DNA of 64,000 bases from SXOA01 sp051004015. Lineage in GTDB: Bacteria; Planctomycetota; Planctomycetia; Pirellulales; Pirellulaceae. This document shows, one piece after another, positions 1-11,646 of the stretch. The notes under the pieces are model-generated. The model searched no databases and was not told the DNA's origin. It saw only the letters and a program-made list of their open reading frames with translations. The position numbers and the translations under genes are program-made. The number at the start of each line of letters is the position of its first letter. The stretch's first letter is position 1. The DNA is taken from NCBI GenBank assembly GCA_051004015.1, contig JBPCKT010000063.1, positions 62,001-126,000 on the forward strand, in the 5' to 3' direction.

Positions 1-440
1 TCAAGGAAGTCGTGGTCCCCACCGAGGACGTGGCCGAGTTCACCAAGACCGGCAAGCGCCGCGTGGTGAAGCGGAAGATTTACCCCGGCTACATCCTGGT
101 CAACATGTCGGTCAACGACGAGACCTGGTTTATCGTCCGCGAAACGCCCGGCATTGGCGACTTCACCGGGGCCGGCGGCAAGCCGTCCCCCATGGATCCC
201 AAGGACGTGGAGCGGATCCTCCGTTCCAGCAAGGCCATCGAGGATGAAGGGACGCAGGTCAAGACGGCCATTCCGTTCAAGATTGGGGACAAGGTCCGAG
301 TGAAGGAAGGCAACTTCCAGAACTTCGAGGGAGAAATCGACCTGATTGACGAGGCCCACGGCCGCGTCCGAGTCGTCATCACCATTTTCAACCGGCCGAC
401 GCCGGTGGAAATGGAACACTGGAATATCGAGAAACTTTAG
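1..440 (+). CDS. nusG: Transcription termination/antitermination protein NusG, 5' end cut by window edge
   Basis: The frame is open from the left edge of the window, so the N-terminus is missing; a GTG at 12 is in frame but is not the real start, because the NGN domain should begin about 35-40 residues earlier. What remains has the end of the NGN domain (PGYILVNM, then WFIVRETPGIGDF) and a C-terminal KOW domain (FKIGDKVRVKEGNFQNFEG). NusG binds RNA polymerase and, through KOW, ribosomal S10 or Rho, coupling transcription to translation. Its position directly before rplK is the classical arrangement. It ends with TAG at 438-440; a long hairpin separates it from rplK. Confidence 0.96.
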   Translation, partial: KEVVVPTEDVAEFTKTGKRRVVKRKIYPGYILVNMSVNDETWFIVRETPGIGDFTGAGGKPSPMDPKDVERILRSSKAIEDEGTQVKTAIPFKIGDKVRVKEGNFQNFEGEIDLIDEAHGRVRVVITIFNRPTPVEMEHWNIEKL

Positions 441-445
441 TGAAC

Positions 446-488
446 GGGGTCGGGAGGAGTTTTCGCCGCGAAAACCCCTCCCGACCCC
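446..488 (+). repeat. Long perfect-type hairpin between nusG and rplK
   Basis: Two 21-nt arms (446-466 and 468-488) are complementary with a single mismatch. The left arm begins GGGGTCGGGAGG and the right arm ends CCTCCCGACCCC. The hairpin fills most of the 72-bp gap. No T-tract follows (the next bases are TTCCCTGCGGG), so it is not an obvious intrinsic terminator. It may be a processing site, an attenuator, or a REP-like element. Confidence 0.7.
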
Positions 489-512
489 TTCCCTGCGGGA
501 AAGCGAGTAGTC

Positions 513-944
513 ATGGCGAAAGTCAAGCAAGTAACCGGCAGCGCGAAGTTCCAGGTCCCCGGCGGACAGGCCACCCCCGCCCCCCCGGTCGGCACCTCCC
601 TGGGTAAGTACGGTATCAACCTGGGGCAGTTCGTGTCCCAATTCAACGAGCGGACCCGCGAATACAACGGCATCCCGATTCCCGTCGTGGTCACTGTCTT
701 CAACGACCGCACGTTCGAGTTCAAGACCAAGAGCCCGCCGGCTTCGGCGCTGCTCAAGATCAAGGCCGGAATTGCCAAGGGTTCAGGCGTGCCGAACAAG
801 GACAAGGTCGGCAAGGTGACCAAGGCGGACATTGAAGCCATCTGCAAGCAGAAGATGGAAGACCTCAATGCCCGCGATCTGGCCCACGCCGGCCGGATGA
901 TCGAAGGGACGGCCCGCAGCATGGGGATCGTGGTGGAAGGTTAG
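513..944 (+). CDS. rplK: 50S ribosomal protein L11
   Basis: This 143-residue protein matches L11 in length and sequence: the N-terminal domain carries the PPVGTSLGKYGINLGQF segment and the C-terminal rRNA-binding domain carries KAGIAKGSG-PNKDKVGKVTK and the ending ARSMGIVV. L11 binds the GTPase-associated centre of 23S rRNA and contacts L10-L12 and translation factors. It lies between nusG and rplA as in most bacteria. The ATG at 513 follows GGGAAAGCGAG, a weak ribosome-binding region. Its stop codon TAG (942-944) touches a REP-like palindrome in the short gap before rplA. Confidence 0.98.
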   Translation: MAKVKQVTGSAKFQVPGGQATPAPPVGTSLGKYGINLGQFVSQFNERTREYNGIPIPVVVTVFNDRTFEFKTKSPPASALLKIKAGIAKGSGVPNKDKVGKVTKADIEAICKQKMEDLNARDLAHAGRMIEGTARSMGIVVEG

Positions 945-971
945 TAGCCCGCGCACTCCGTGTGCGGTGCC
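944..971 (+). repeat. Degenerate REP-like palindrome between rplK and rplA
   Basis: The sequence starting GTAGCCCGCGCACTCCGTGT and ending GCGGTGCC resembles the GTAGCC-stem-TCC-stem element found inside the gene at 19219. The stem here is imperfect (GCAC-TCC-GTGTGC). It overlaps the rplK stop and fills half of the 48-bp gap. Confidence 0.5.
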
Positions 972-992
972 TGAAATTGAAAGAAAAAAGCA

Positions 993-1670
993 ATGCCCAA
1001 ACAATCCAAACGCTTTCGCGCTCTCGCTTCCCAGGCATCGGAAACCCCGGTTCCCCTGGCAACCGCCGTCGACAAGCTCAAAAAATTCGGCACCACCAAG
1101 TTCGACCAGACCGTGGAAATCCATATGCGCCTGGGGGTCGATCCCAAGCAGGCCGACCAGATCATCCGCGGGTCGGTGGTGCTGCCCCATGGCATCGGCA
1201 AAACGCAGCGAGTGGTGGTCTTCGCCAAGGGTGACATGGCCGAAGCCGCCAAAGCCGCCGGCGCGGACGAAGTCGGCCAGGAAGAGCTGGCCCAGAAGAT
1301 CAAGGACGGCTGGACGGAGTTCGATGTCTGCATCGCGGCTCCGGACATGATGGGGCTTGTCGGTCCCCTGGGCAAGGTGCTCGGCCCCCGCGGCCTGATG
1401 CCTTCCCCGCGCGCCGGCACCGTGACGCCCGACGTCAGCCGCGTGGTCAAGGAATACAAGGCAGGCAAGGTAGAGTTCCGCAACGACAACGGCGGAATCG
1501 TGCATGCCATCGTCGGCAAAATGAGCTTTGATGCTCAAAAACTCAAAGAGAATATTGATACGTTCATTCACTTTGTCCTGGGACTCAAGCCCAACTCCAT
1601 CAAGGGACATTACGTGAAGAGCGTCGCGCTGTGCGGCACGATGAGCCCGTCGGTCCGCGTGGCGCTGTAG
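993..1670 (+). CDS. rplA: 50S ribosomal protein L1
   Basis: The 225-residue product is a complete L1, slightly shorter than the 230-235 residues typical of the family. Visible signatures include the N-terminal FDQTVEIHMRLGVDPKQADQ segment, LPHGIGKTQRVVVFAKG, and the conserved GPLGKVLGPRGLMPSPRAGT loop of domain II. L1 forms the mobile L1 stalk of the large subunit and guides exit of deacylated tRNA; in many bacteria it also represses its own operon by binding its mRNA leader, but no such site was identified here. The ATG at 993 follows an A-rich stretch (GAAAGAAAAAAGC) with only a weak Shine-Dalgarno. Confidence 0.98.
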   Translation: MPKQSKRFRALASQASETPVPLATAVDKLKKFGTTKFDQTVEIHMRLGVDPKQADQIIRGSVVLPHGIGKTQRVVVFAKGDMAEAAKAAGADEVGQEELAQKIKDGWTEFDVCIAAPDMMGLVGPLGKVLGPRGLMPSPRAGTVTPDVSRVVKEYKAGKVEFRNDNGGIVHAIVGKMSFDAQKLKENIDTFIHFVLGLKPNSIKGHYVKSVALCGTMSPSVRVAL

Positions 1671-1711
1671 CTAATAAATTCAGGTCCTGTTTACCCAGTC
1701 CGTGTGCGATT

Positions 1712-2245
1712 ATGAGCAAAGAACTAAAGAACATGACGGTGGAGGAATACTCCCGTCGACTGAAGGGCGTTAACGACGCCGTGCTGGTGAACGTCATCGG
1801 CATGAACTCGCTGGCCACGTTCAACTTCCGCAAGGAGCTCCGCGGCAAGAACCTGAACCTGCTGGTTGTGAAGGGGAGCCTGGCCCGGCGGGCCACCGAA
1901 GGGACCTCCCTCGTCAGTGCCTTTGAAGGGGATGGCGGCAGTCTGGCGGTGGTCTGGGGAGGCGAGGATTTTGTCTCGCTCGCCAAGGAAATCGTCGAGA
2001 TCCAGAAAAAGCCCGAGTTCGAGAAGTGCAAATCTCGCGGCGGCGTGATGGACGGCGAGAAGCTTTCCCCCGAAAAGCTGGCGGAAGTCGCCAAATGGCC
2101 GAACCGGCTGCAGCAAATCGGCCTCCTGGTTGGTCAGATCCTCGCTCCGGGAGCCAATCTCTTGTCGCAAATCAATGCGCCAGGCGGACTTCTGATGAGT
2201 CAGGTCAAGAAGAAGTCCGAAGGGGAAGAGGCTCCAGCAGCCTAA
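1712..2245 (+). CDS. rplJ: 50S ribosomal protein L10
   Basis: A 177-residue L10. The frame is open further upstream, but the ATG at 1712 (MSKELKNMTVEEYSRRL) is the sensible start: it matches the family N-terminus and does not overlap rplA. Conserved features are the N-terminal rRNA-binding part (LLVVKGSLARRA) and the C-terminal helix that anchors L7/L12 dimers (LLSQINAPGGLLMSQVKKKS). L10 forms the base of the stalk and in many bacteria the L10-L12 complex represses the operon. The preceding gap is only 41 bp, too short for a large leader structure, so regulation may differ from that of E. coli. Confidence 0.97.
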   Translation: MSKELKNMTVEEYSRRLKGVNDAVLVNVIGMNSLATFNFRKELRGKNLNLLVVKGSLARRATEGTSLVSAFEGDGGSLAVVWGGEDFVSLAKEIVEIQKKPEFEKCKSRGGVMDGEKLSPEKLAEVAKWPNRLQQIGLLVGQILAPGANLLSQINAPGGLLMSQVKKKSEGEEAPAA

Positions 2246-2285
2246 CCCGAGTGGCACCCCCCGGTGCCCATGATTCACAATTCTT

Positions 2286-2311
2286 GCCCCTGGCGTGTGA
2301 CGGGGGCTTTT
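2286..2311 (+). terminator. Terminator-like hairpin between rplJ and rplL
   Basis: GCCCC (2286-2290) pairs with GGGGC (2303-2307) across a 12-nt loop and is followed by TTTT (2308-2311). A second hairpin, GGCACC-CCCC-GGTGCC, lies at 2253-2268. The short T-run suggests partial termination or an attenuator that could set the L10:L12 transcript ratio; this is inference. The 182-bp gap is otherwise without an obvious gene. Confidence 0.45.
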
Positions 2312-2427
2312 GCTCTATCTCCAAATACCTTACGTTATGTTGTTTGGGCCAAATCGTCCCACGGTGCAAAGCCTGGGCCGCAAAATCTCTTGCCCAAACG
2401 AGCTACGCGAGAAAGGATCCCCAAGCC

Positions 2428-2823
2428 ATGTCCGACGTTGCAGTTGCTCCTGAATTAAAGGAGCTGGGCGACAAGATCGCCGGCCTGACCCTCAAGCAGG
2501 CCAAGGAACTCTCTGACTACATCAAGGAAGCCTACGGCATCGAGCCGGCCACCGGCGGCGGTGGAGGCGGCGGCGGCGCGGTGGCGGCAGCGCCCGCGGC
2601 GGTTGTCGAGCAGACCGAATTCGATGTGGTCCTGGCGAATGTCGGCGATAAGAAGCTGGACGTCGTCAAGGTGGCGAAGAACATCACCGGTTTGTCCTTG
2701 ATGGATGCCAAGAAACTGGTCGAAAGCGCCAAGCCGACGATCAAGGAAAAGGTTTCCAAGGAAGACGCCGCCAAGATCAAGGCGGAATTGGAAGCCGTTG
2801 GTGCGACCGTCGAGCTGAAGTAG
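2428..2823 (+). CDS. rplL: 50S ribosomal protein L7/L12
   Basis: The 131-residue product has the N-terminal dimerisation helices (LKELGDKIAGLTLKQAKELS), a hinge, and the C-terminal factor-binding domain (TEFDVVLANVGDKKLDVVKV, GLSLMDAKKLVE, KEDAAKIKAELEAVGATVELK). L12 dimers bind L10 and recruit elongation factors. The ATG at 2428 (MSDVAVAPEL) is chosen although the frame is open upstream, because it matches the family start. The hinge is unusual in carrying eight consecutive glycines (residues about 43-50) before the usual Ala-rich segment. A GAAAGGA motif lies about 10 bases before the start. Confidence 0.97.
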   Translation: MSDVAVAPELKELGDKIAGLTLKQAKELSDYIKEAYGIEPATGGGGGGGGAVAAAPAAVVEQTEFDVVLANVGDKKLDVVKVAKNITGLSLMDAKKLVESAKPTIKEKVSKEDAAKIKAELEAVGATVELK

Positions 2824-2825
2824 AT

Positions 2826-3014
2826 TCAGCCGTCGTTTGCTTCGCGTTGCGGTTGTTCCATCACCAGGTTGCCCTCGCCGTGGCCTTGCGGCAGGGTCCA
2901 AGCAGGTACGCTGTTGTACACCCCGTTCCGATCCAGCGGTTTGATCCATCTGGACTGGCCCGGGGTTGCCTTGCGCGCTGGTTTTTCACCTGCCCGTTTC
3001 GCGCTGGGTGCCAT
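2826..3014 (-). CDS. Possible small basic protein antisense in the rplL-rpoB gap
   Basis: The 282-bp gap between rplL and rpoB contains a 62-codon minus-strand frame that starts MAPSAKRAGEKPARKA and continues with WIKPLDRNGVYNSVPAWTL. A GAGG motif lies about 6 bases before its ATG at 3014, and its third codon positions are mildly GC-rich like nearby genes. I do not recognise the product. It could equally be chance in an mRNA leader or spacer. If real, it would be transcribed against the RNA polymerase operon. Confidence 0.28.
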   Translation of the reverse strand: MAPSAKRAGEKPARKATPGQSRWIKPLDRNGVYNSVPAWTLPQGHGEGNLVMEQPQREANDG

Positions 3015-3105
3015 GCCCGCCTCGTCAGTTCGCCTGTAGTTCCATCCCCTCCCTCGCGGTCAAGGATGACTGAAGGCTTTTATCTTCCACGGAGCAGAGT
3101 TTCTC

Positions 3106-6828
<3,723 letters not shown>

Positions 6829-6899
6829 CAAGATAAGAAGTCCGCAATCGAGTCAGCACCCACCGCCCGCACGGTGAACCCATAAAGGAGCGCGAGCAT

Positions 6900-9800
6900 A
6901 TGACTATCGGCGACAGCTCGTACGATCGCATTAACGATTACGCCTCGGTCAAGATCAGCCTGGCCAGGCCCCACGACATCCGCAGTTGGTCCTTCGGCGA
7001 AGTAAAAAAGCCGGAGACGATCAACTACCGCACCTACCGGCCGGAAAAAGACGGCCTGTTCTGCGAGCGGATATTCGGCCCGGAAAAGGACTGGGAATGC
7101 GCCTGCGGCAAGTACCGGGGCATGAAGTACAAGGGGATGATCTGCGACCGCTGCGGGGTCAAGGTCACCCACAGCCGCGTCCGCCGCAAGCGGATGGGTC
7201 ACATCGAGCTGGCCGCTCCGGTCGTCCACATCTGGTTCTTCAAGGCCATGCCCAGCCGTCTGGGCAACCTGCTGGACATGAAGACGACCAGCCTCGAAAA
7301 GGTCATCTACTTCCAGGACTACGTCGTCACCAACCCCGGCACCACGGACCTCGAGAAGCAGCAGCTCCTGACCGAGGAAGAATTCCGCGCCGCCCGCGAG
7401 CAGTACGGCGAGACCGGCTTCGACGCGGAGATGGGTGCCGAAGCGGTCCGCAAGCTCCTCACCGGCCTGGACCTGGTCAAACTCTCGGACGAGCTCCGCA
7501 AAGATCTCACCGAAACCAACAGCAAGCAGAAGAAGAAAGACCTCATCAACCGGCTGAAGATTGTCGAGGCCATCCGGGACAGCGACAACCGCCCCGAGTG
7601 GATGGTGCTGGACGTCATTCCGGTCATTCCCCCCGATCTCCGCCCCCTCGTCTTGCTGGACAGCGGCAACTTCGCCACCAGCGATCTGAACGACCTCTAT
7701 CGCCGCATCATCAACCGCAACAATCGGCTCCGCAAGCTCGTCGATCTCAACGCGCCGGAAGTCATCATCCGCAACGAAAAGCGGATGCTGCAACAGTCGG
7801 TGGACGCCCTCTTCGACAACAACCGTTGCAAGCGGCCGGTCCTCGGCAGCAGCAACCGCCCGCTCAAGTCCCTCACGGACATGATCAAGGGTAAGCAGGG
7901 CCGCTTTCGCGAAAACCTGCTCGGCAAGCGCGTGGATTACTCCGCCCGCTCGGTCATCGTGGTCGGCCCGCGGCTCAAGCTGCACCAGTGCGGCCTGCCC
8001 AAGAAAATCGCCCTGGAGCTCTACCAGCCGTTCATCATCCGCAAGCTCAAGGAATTGGGGCACGCGGACACCATCAAGTCCGCCAAGAAGATGCTGGAGC
8101 GGAAGGACGAGGAGGTGTGGGATATCCTGGAGTCGGTGATCCAGAATCACCCGGTGCTCCTCAACCGCGCCCCCACGCTGCACCGCATGGGCATCATGGC
8201 CTTCGAGCCGGTGCTGGTGGAAGGTAACGCCATCCACCTGCATCCGCTGGTCTGCAAGGGTTTTAACGCCGACTTCGACGGTGACCAGATGGCAGTCCAT
8301 CTTCCCCTCTCCATCGAGGCCCAGGTCGAGGCCCACACCCTGCTCCTCTCGACAAACAACATTTTCGCCCCGTCCAACGGCAAGCCGATCATGAGCCCGT
8401 CGCAGGACATGGTCATGGGTTGCAACTACCTCACGCTGGAACTCCCCGGCCGCAAGGGGGAAGGGCTCACGTTCGCTACGCCGACCGAGGCCGAGCTGGC
8501 GTTCTCGCACGGCAAGATCGAGCTCCATGCCAAGATCAAGGTCCGCCTTCCCAAGCATCAGCGTTTGAAGAGCGAAGGGGAAGAAAAGAACAAGCCCGGC
8601 ATCATCATCCAGACCACGTACGGCCGCATCCTCTTCAATTCCATCTTTGCCAAGGGGATGGACTACTACAACAAGCCGTTCAAGTCGGGCGATCTGGCCA
8701 ACGCAATCTCGGACTGCTACCAGCTGCTCGGCCGCCGGGCGACGATCAGCCTGCTGGACGACATGATGCAGATCGGCTTCCGCGAAGCCTTCCTGTCCGG
8801 TCTGTCGTTCGCCACGGACGACCTGATTACGCCGACCACCAAGGTCAATCACATCAACAAGGCCGAGAAGGAAGTGATGCGGCTGCGGAAGTTCTACGAG
8901 CGGGGCATCATCACCGAGAAGGAGCGCTACAACCAGGTGCTGGATACCTGGACGCACGCCCGCGAAGCCATCACCAACGAGATGCGGGAAGCGATGAAGA
9001 ACGACGACCGCGGCGGCAGCGGCTACGTCAACCCGGTGTATCTCATGGCGGACTCCGGTGCCCGAGGCGGCATCGAGCAAATCCGGCAATTGGCCGGCAT
9101 GCGCGGTCTGATGGCCAAGCCAACCGGCGAAATCATCGAGACGCCGATTAAGTCCAACTTCCGCGAAGGACTGACCGTGCTGGAATACTTCAGCTCCACG
9201 CACGGTGCTCGCAAGGGCCTGGCAGACACCGCCCTCAAGACGGCGGACTCCGGCTATCTCACCCGCAAGCTGGCGGACGTGGCCCAGAACGTGGTCATCA
9301 CGGTGACGGATTGCGGCACCACGCAAGGCATCACCAAGGGGGTCATCTATCGCGGTGAAAAAGTGGAAGTCAAGCTTTCCGCCGCTATCTCCGGCCGCGT
9401 CAGCCGCCAGAGCATCGTCAACCCCATCACGGACGAGGTGATCGTCAAGGACAGCGAGCTGATCACGCCGGAAATCGCCCGCAAGATCGAAGAGCTGGGG
9501 CTGGAGCGGATCCAAGTCCGCAGCCCGATGACCTGCGAAGCCACGCTCGGCATCTGCCGCAGTTGCTACGGCATGGACCTGGCGACCGGGGCCTTGGTGG
9601 AGGATGGCATGGCGGTCGGCATCATCGCCGCCCAGAGCATCGGCGAGCCCGGCACGCAGCTCACCATGCGTACGTTCCACATCGGCGGCACGGTCAGCAC
9701 CACCGTGGAAGACAGCGAGACGAAGGCCAAGAAAGACGGCATCGTCAAATTCACCCGCATGAGGTACGTGACCAACGAGGAAGGGAAGGACATCGTCCTC

Positions 9801-11258
9801 ACCCGGAATGCGGAAATCAGCCTGCTCGACGAGCGCGGCCGCGAGCTCGAGAAATACGACGTTCCCAATGGCGCGGCCCTCCGCGTCAAGGAGAACGACA
9901 AGGTGAAGGCGGGGCAGCTCCTCTGCGAATGGGACCCTCACTCCATTCCGATTCTTTCCGAAGTCGCGGGCAAGGTCCGCTACGAGGACGTCGTGGAAGG
10001 GGAGACCCTCCGCTACGAGAAGGACTCCGGCGGCAACATTCGCCGCCTGATCATGGATCACAAGGGAGAGCTGCATCCGCAGATCGTCCTGGAAGACTCT
10101 GAGGGGAAGCCACTCGACGTTTATTACCTGTCGGAACGGGCCCACATCGTGGTCGACGAAGGCAAGATGGTCCACGCCGGAACCATCCTCGGCAAGACGC
10201 CGCGCGAAGCGGCCGGCATCACGGACATCACCGGCGGTCTGCCGCGGGTGACGGAAATCTTCGAGGCCCGCAAGCCCAAGGACCCGGCCGTGATGGCGGA
10301 AGTGGACGGCGTCGTGGAAATCATGCAGGAGAAGCGCCGCGGCAAGCGGACCATCGTCGTCCGCAGCGAAAGCGGCATCGAGCGCGAGCACCTGGTGCCG
10401 CACGGCAAGCGGTTCCTGGTCCACTCCGGCGACCACGTCAAAGCCGGACAGGCTTTGGTGGATGGCCCGCTGGTCCCGCACGACATCCTGCGGATTTCCG
10501 GCGAAGAGGCCCTGCAACAGTACCTGGTCCACGAAATCCAGTCGGTCTACCGCAGCCAGCGGGTGGATATCAACGACAAGCACATCGAGATCATCGCGGC
10601 CCGCATGCTCCGCAAGGTGCGGATCGAAAGCCAGGGGGATACCAACCTGCTCCCCGGCCTGGTCATGGACCGCTTCGACTTCCGCGCGGTGAACAACAAC
10701 CTGGCCAAGTGCCTGAAGATCGCCGAGAAGGGGGACGCCGAGTTCTTCACGGGCTCCATCGTTCCCAAGGACGCCATCGAGCAGGCCAACGCCCAGATCG
10801 AAGCCCTTGGCGGCTCGCCCGCGAAGGGAACCCGTCCCAAGTCGGCCACCGCCAGCACGCAGCTCCTGGGGATTACCAAGGCCGCCGTGCAAAGCAGCAG
10901 CTTCATCTCGGCAGCCAGCTTCCAGGAAACGACCAAGGTCCTTACCGAAGCGGCTCTCGCCGGCAAGGTGGACAACCTGGTCGGGCTCAAGGAGAACGTC
11001 ATCCTCGGCCACCTGATCCCCGCCGGCACCGGCTTCCGCCAGTACCAGGAATCCGAAGTCCGCTACCGCCCCGAAGCGCTGCAGGCCCTCGCGGCCGAGA
11101 AAGGCAAAGCCCTCGAATCGGCCTTCCCGCTGCTGCAACAGGGCGCTCCTGCCGCCGGCAACGGCGACGCAGCCGCAACCCCTGCTGCCGCGGCAGCAGG
11201 CAAGGGTTCCGCCGCCCTGGAAACGCTGCTGGGAGGGGCAAAGGGAGCGAAGGAGTAG
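6900..11258 (+). CDS. rpoC: DNA-directed RNA polymerase subunit beta-prime
   Basis: A complete 1452-residue beta-prime. The N-terminal zinc ribbon is visible (CACGKYRGMKYKGMICDRCG, about residues 62-81). The catalytic Mg-binding loop NADFDGDQMAVH is at about 454-465, and the second zinc site (CEATLGICRSC) is near 880-890. The trigger-loop/bridge region is followed by long beta-prime insertion domains and the terminal GIPAGTG-type segment (LIPAGTGFRQYQ). The last ~45 residues form an Ala/Gly-rich tail (PAAAAAGKGSAALETLLGG) that is not part of the conserved core. The ATG at 6900 follows AAAGGAGCG. Confidence 0.99.
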   Translation: MTIGDSSYDRINDYASVKISLARPHDIRSWSFGEVKKPETINYRTYRPEKDGLFCERIFGPEKDWECACGKYRGMKYKGMICDRCGVKVTHSRVRRKRMGHIELAAPVVHIWFFKAMPSRLGNLLDMKTTSLEKVIYFQDYVVTNPGTTDLEKQQLLTEEEFRAAREQYGETGFDAEMGAEAVRKLLTGLDLVKLSDELRKDLTETNSKQKKKDLINRLKIVEAIRDSDNRPEWMVLDVIPVIPPDLRPLVLLDSGNFATSDLNDLYRRIINRNNRLRKLVDLNAPEVIIRNEKRMLQQSVDALFDNNRCKRPVLGSSNRPLKSLTDMIKGKQGRFRENLLGKRVDYSARSVIVVGPRLKLHQCGLPKKIALELYQPFIIRKLKELGHADTIKSAKKMLERKDEEVWDILESVIQNHPVLLNRAPTLHRMGIMAFEPVLVEGNAIHLHPLVCKGFNADFDGDQMAVHLPLSIEAQVEAHTLLLSTNNIFAPSNGKPIMSPSQDMVMGCNYLTLELPGRKGEGLTFATPTEAELAFSHGKIELHAKIKVRLPKHQRLKSEGEEKNKPGIIIQTTYGRILFNSIFAKGMDYYNKPFKSGDLANAISDCYQLLGRRATISLLDDMMQIGFREAFLSGLSFATDDLITPTTKVNHINKAEKEVMRLRKFYERGIITEKERYNQVLDTWTHAREAITNEMREAMKNDDRGGSGYVNPVYLMADSGARGGIEQIRQLAGMRGLMAKPTGEIIETPIKSNFREGLTVLEYFSSTHGARKGLADTALKTADSGYLTRKLADVAQNVVITVTDCGTTQGITKGVIYRGEKVEVKLSAAISGRVSRQSIVNPITDEVIVKDSELITPEIARKIEELGLERIQVRSPMTCEATLGICRSCYGMDLATGALVEDGMAVGIIAAQSIGEPGTQLTMRTFHIGGTVSTTVEDSETKAKKDGIVKFTRMRYVTNEEGKDIVLTRNAEISLLDERGRELEKYDVPNGAALRVKENDKVKAGQLLCEWDPHSIPILSEVAGKVRYEDVVEGETLRYEKDSGGNIRRLIMDHKGELHPQIVLEDSEGKPLDVYYLSERAHIVVDEGKMVHAGTILGKTPREAAGITDITGGLPRVTEIFEARKPKDPAVMAEVDGVVEIMQEKRRGKRTIVVRSESGIEREHLVPHGKRFLVHSGDHVKAGQALVDGPLVPHDILRISGEEALQQYLVHEIQSVYRSQRVDINDKHIEIIAARMLRKVRIESQGDTNLLPGLVMDRFDFRAVNNNLAKCLKIAEKGDAEFFTGSIVPKDAIEQANAQIEALGGSPAKGTRPKSATASTQLLGITKAAVQSSSFISAASFQETTKVLTEAALAGKVDNLVGLKENVILGHLIPAGTGFRQYQESEVRYRPEALQALAAEKGKALESAFPLLQQGAPAAGNGDAAATPAAAAAGKGSAALETLLGGAKGAKE

Positions 11259-11646
11259 GGCGAGTCCTTTGGACCACTTCCTCGAAAACCCCCCTGTTAA
11301 AGCAGGGGTTAGTTGGGAGGCACCCGCTTGCCCTTCCCCGATACTTCTCTTCCGCGGCGGGGTTCAATCGCAGGGGGCTTCTCGCGCTCGTTGCACAGTC
11401 AGAGTTCGGGCTGCTTGCACCGCTGCGAGCCCCCCACTGCCGATGCAAGCCTGGGGGGGGCTGGAATTTCGCGTGACAAGCCTCTCCTCAAGCGGTTAAA
11501 ATGGGAGAGCCGGGATAGAATGGAGAGCAGCGCAAGAATCGACTATTGCCTCCTTTGATCTCGTCTTCCCGCCAACTTGACAGCCAGAAACCCCCGCCCT
11601 GGTTTTGCCGATGTGCTCCCCCCGCACCTCTCCCCGGAGCCGACCT
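11259..11646. other. 388-bp intergenic region after rpoC
   Basis: No gene was recognised. A small hairpin CCCCTG-TTAAAG-CAGGGG at 11291-11308 is the best candidate for the end of the rpoBC transcript, but it lacks a T-tract. GGGGGCT (11373-11379) can pair with AGCCCCC (11428-11434). A GATAGAAT sequence near 11513 could be a -10 element for the downstream transporter operon, with no convincing -35. Confidence 0.5.
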
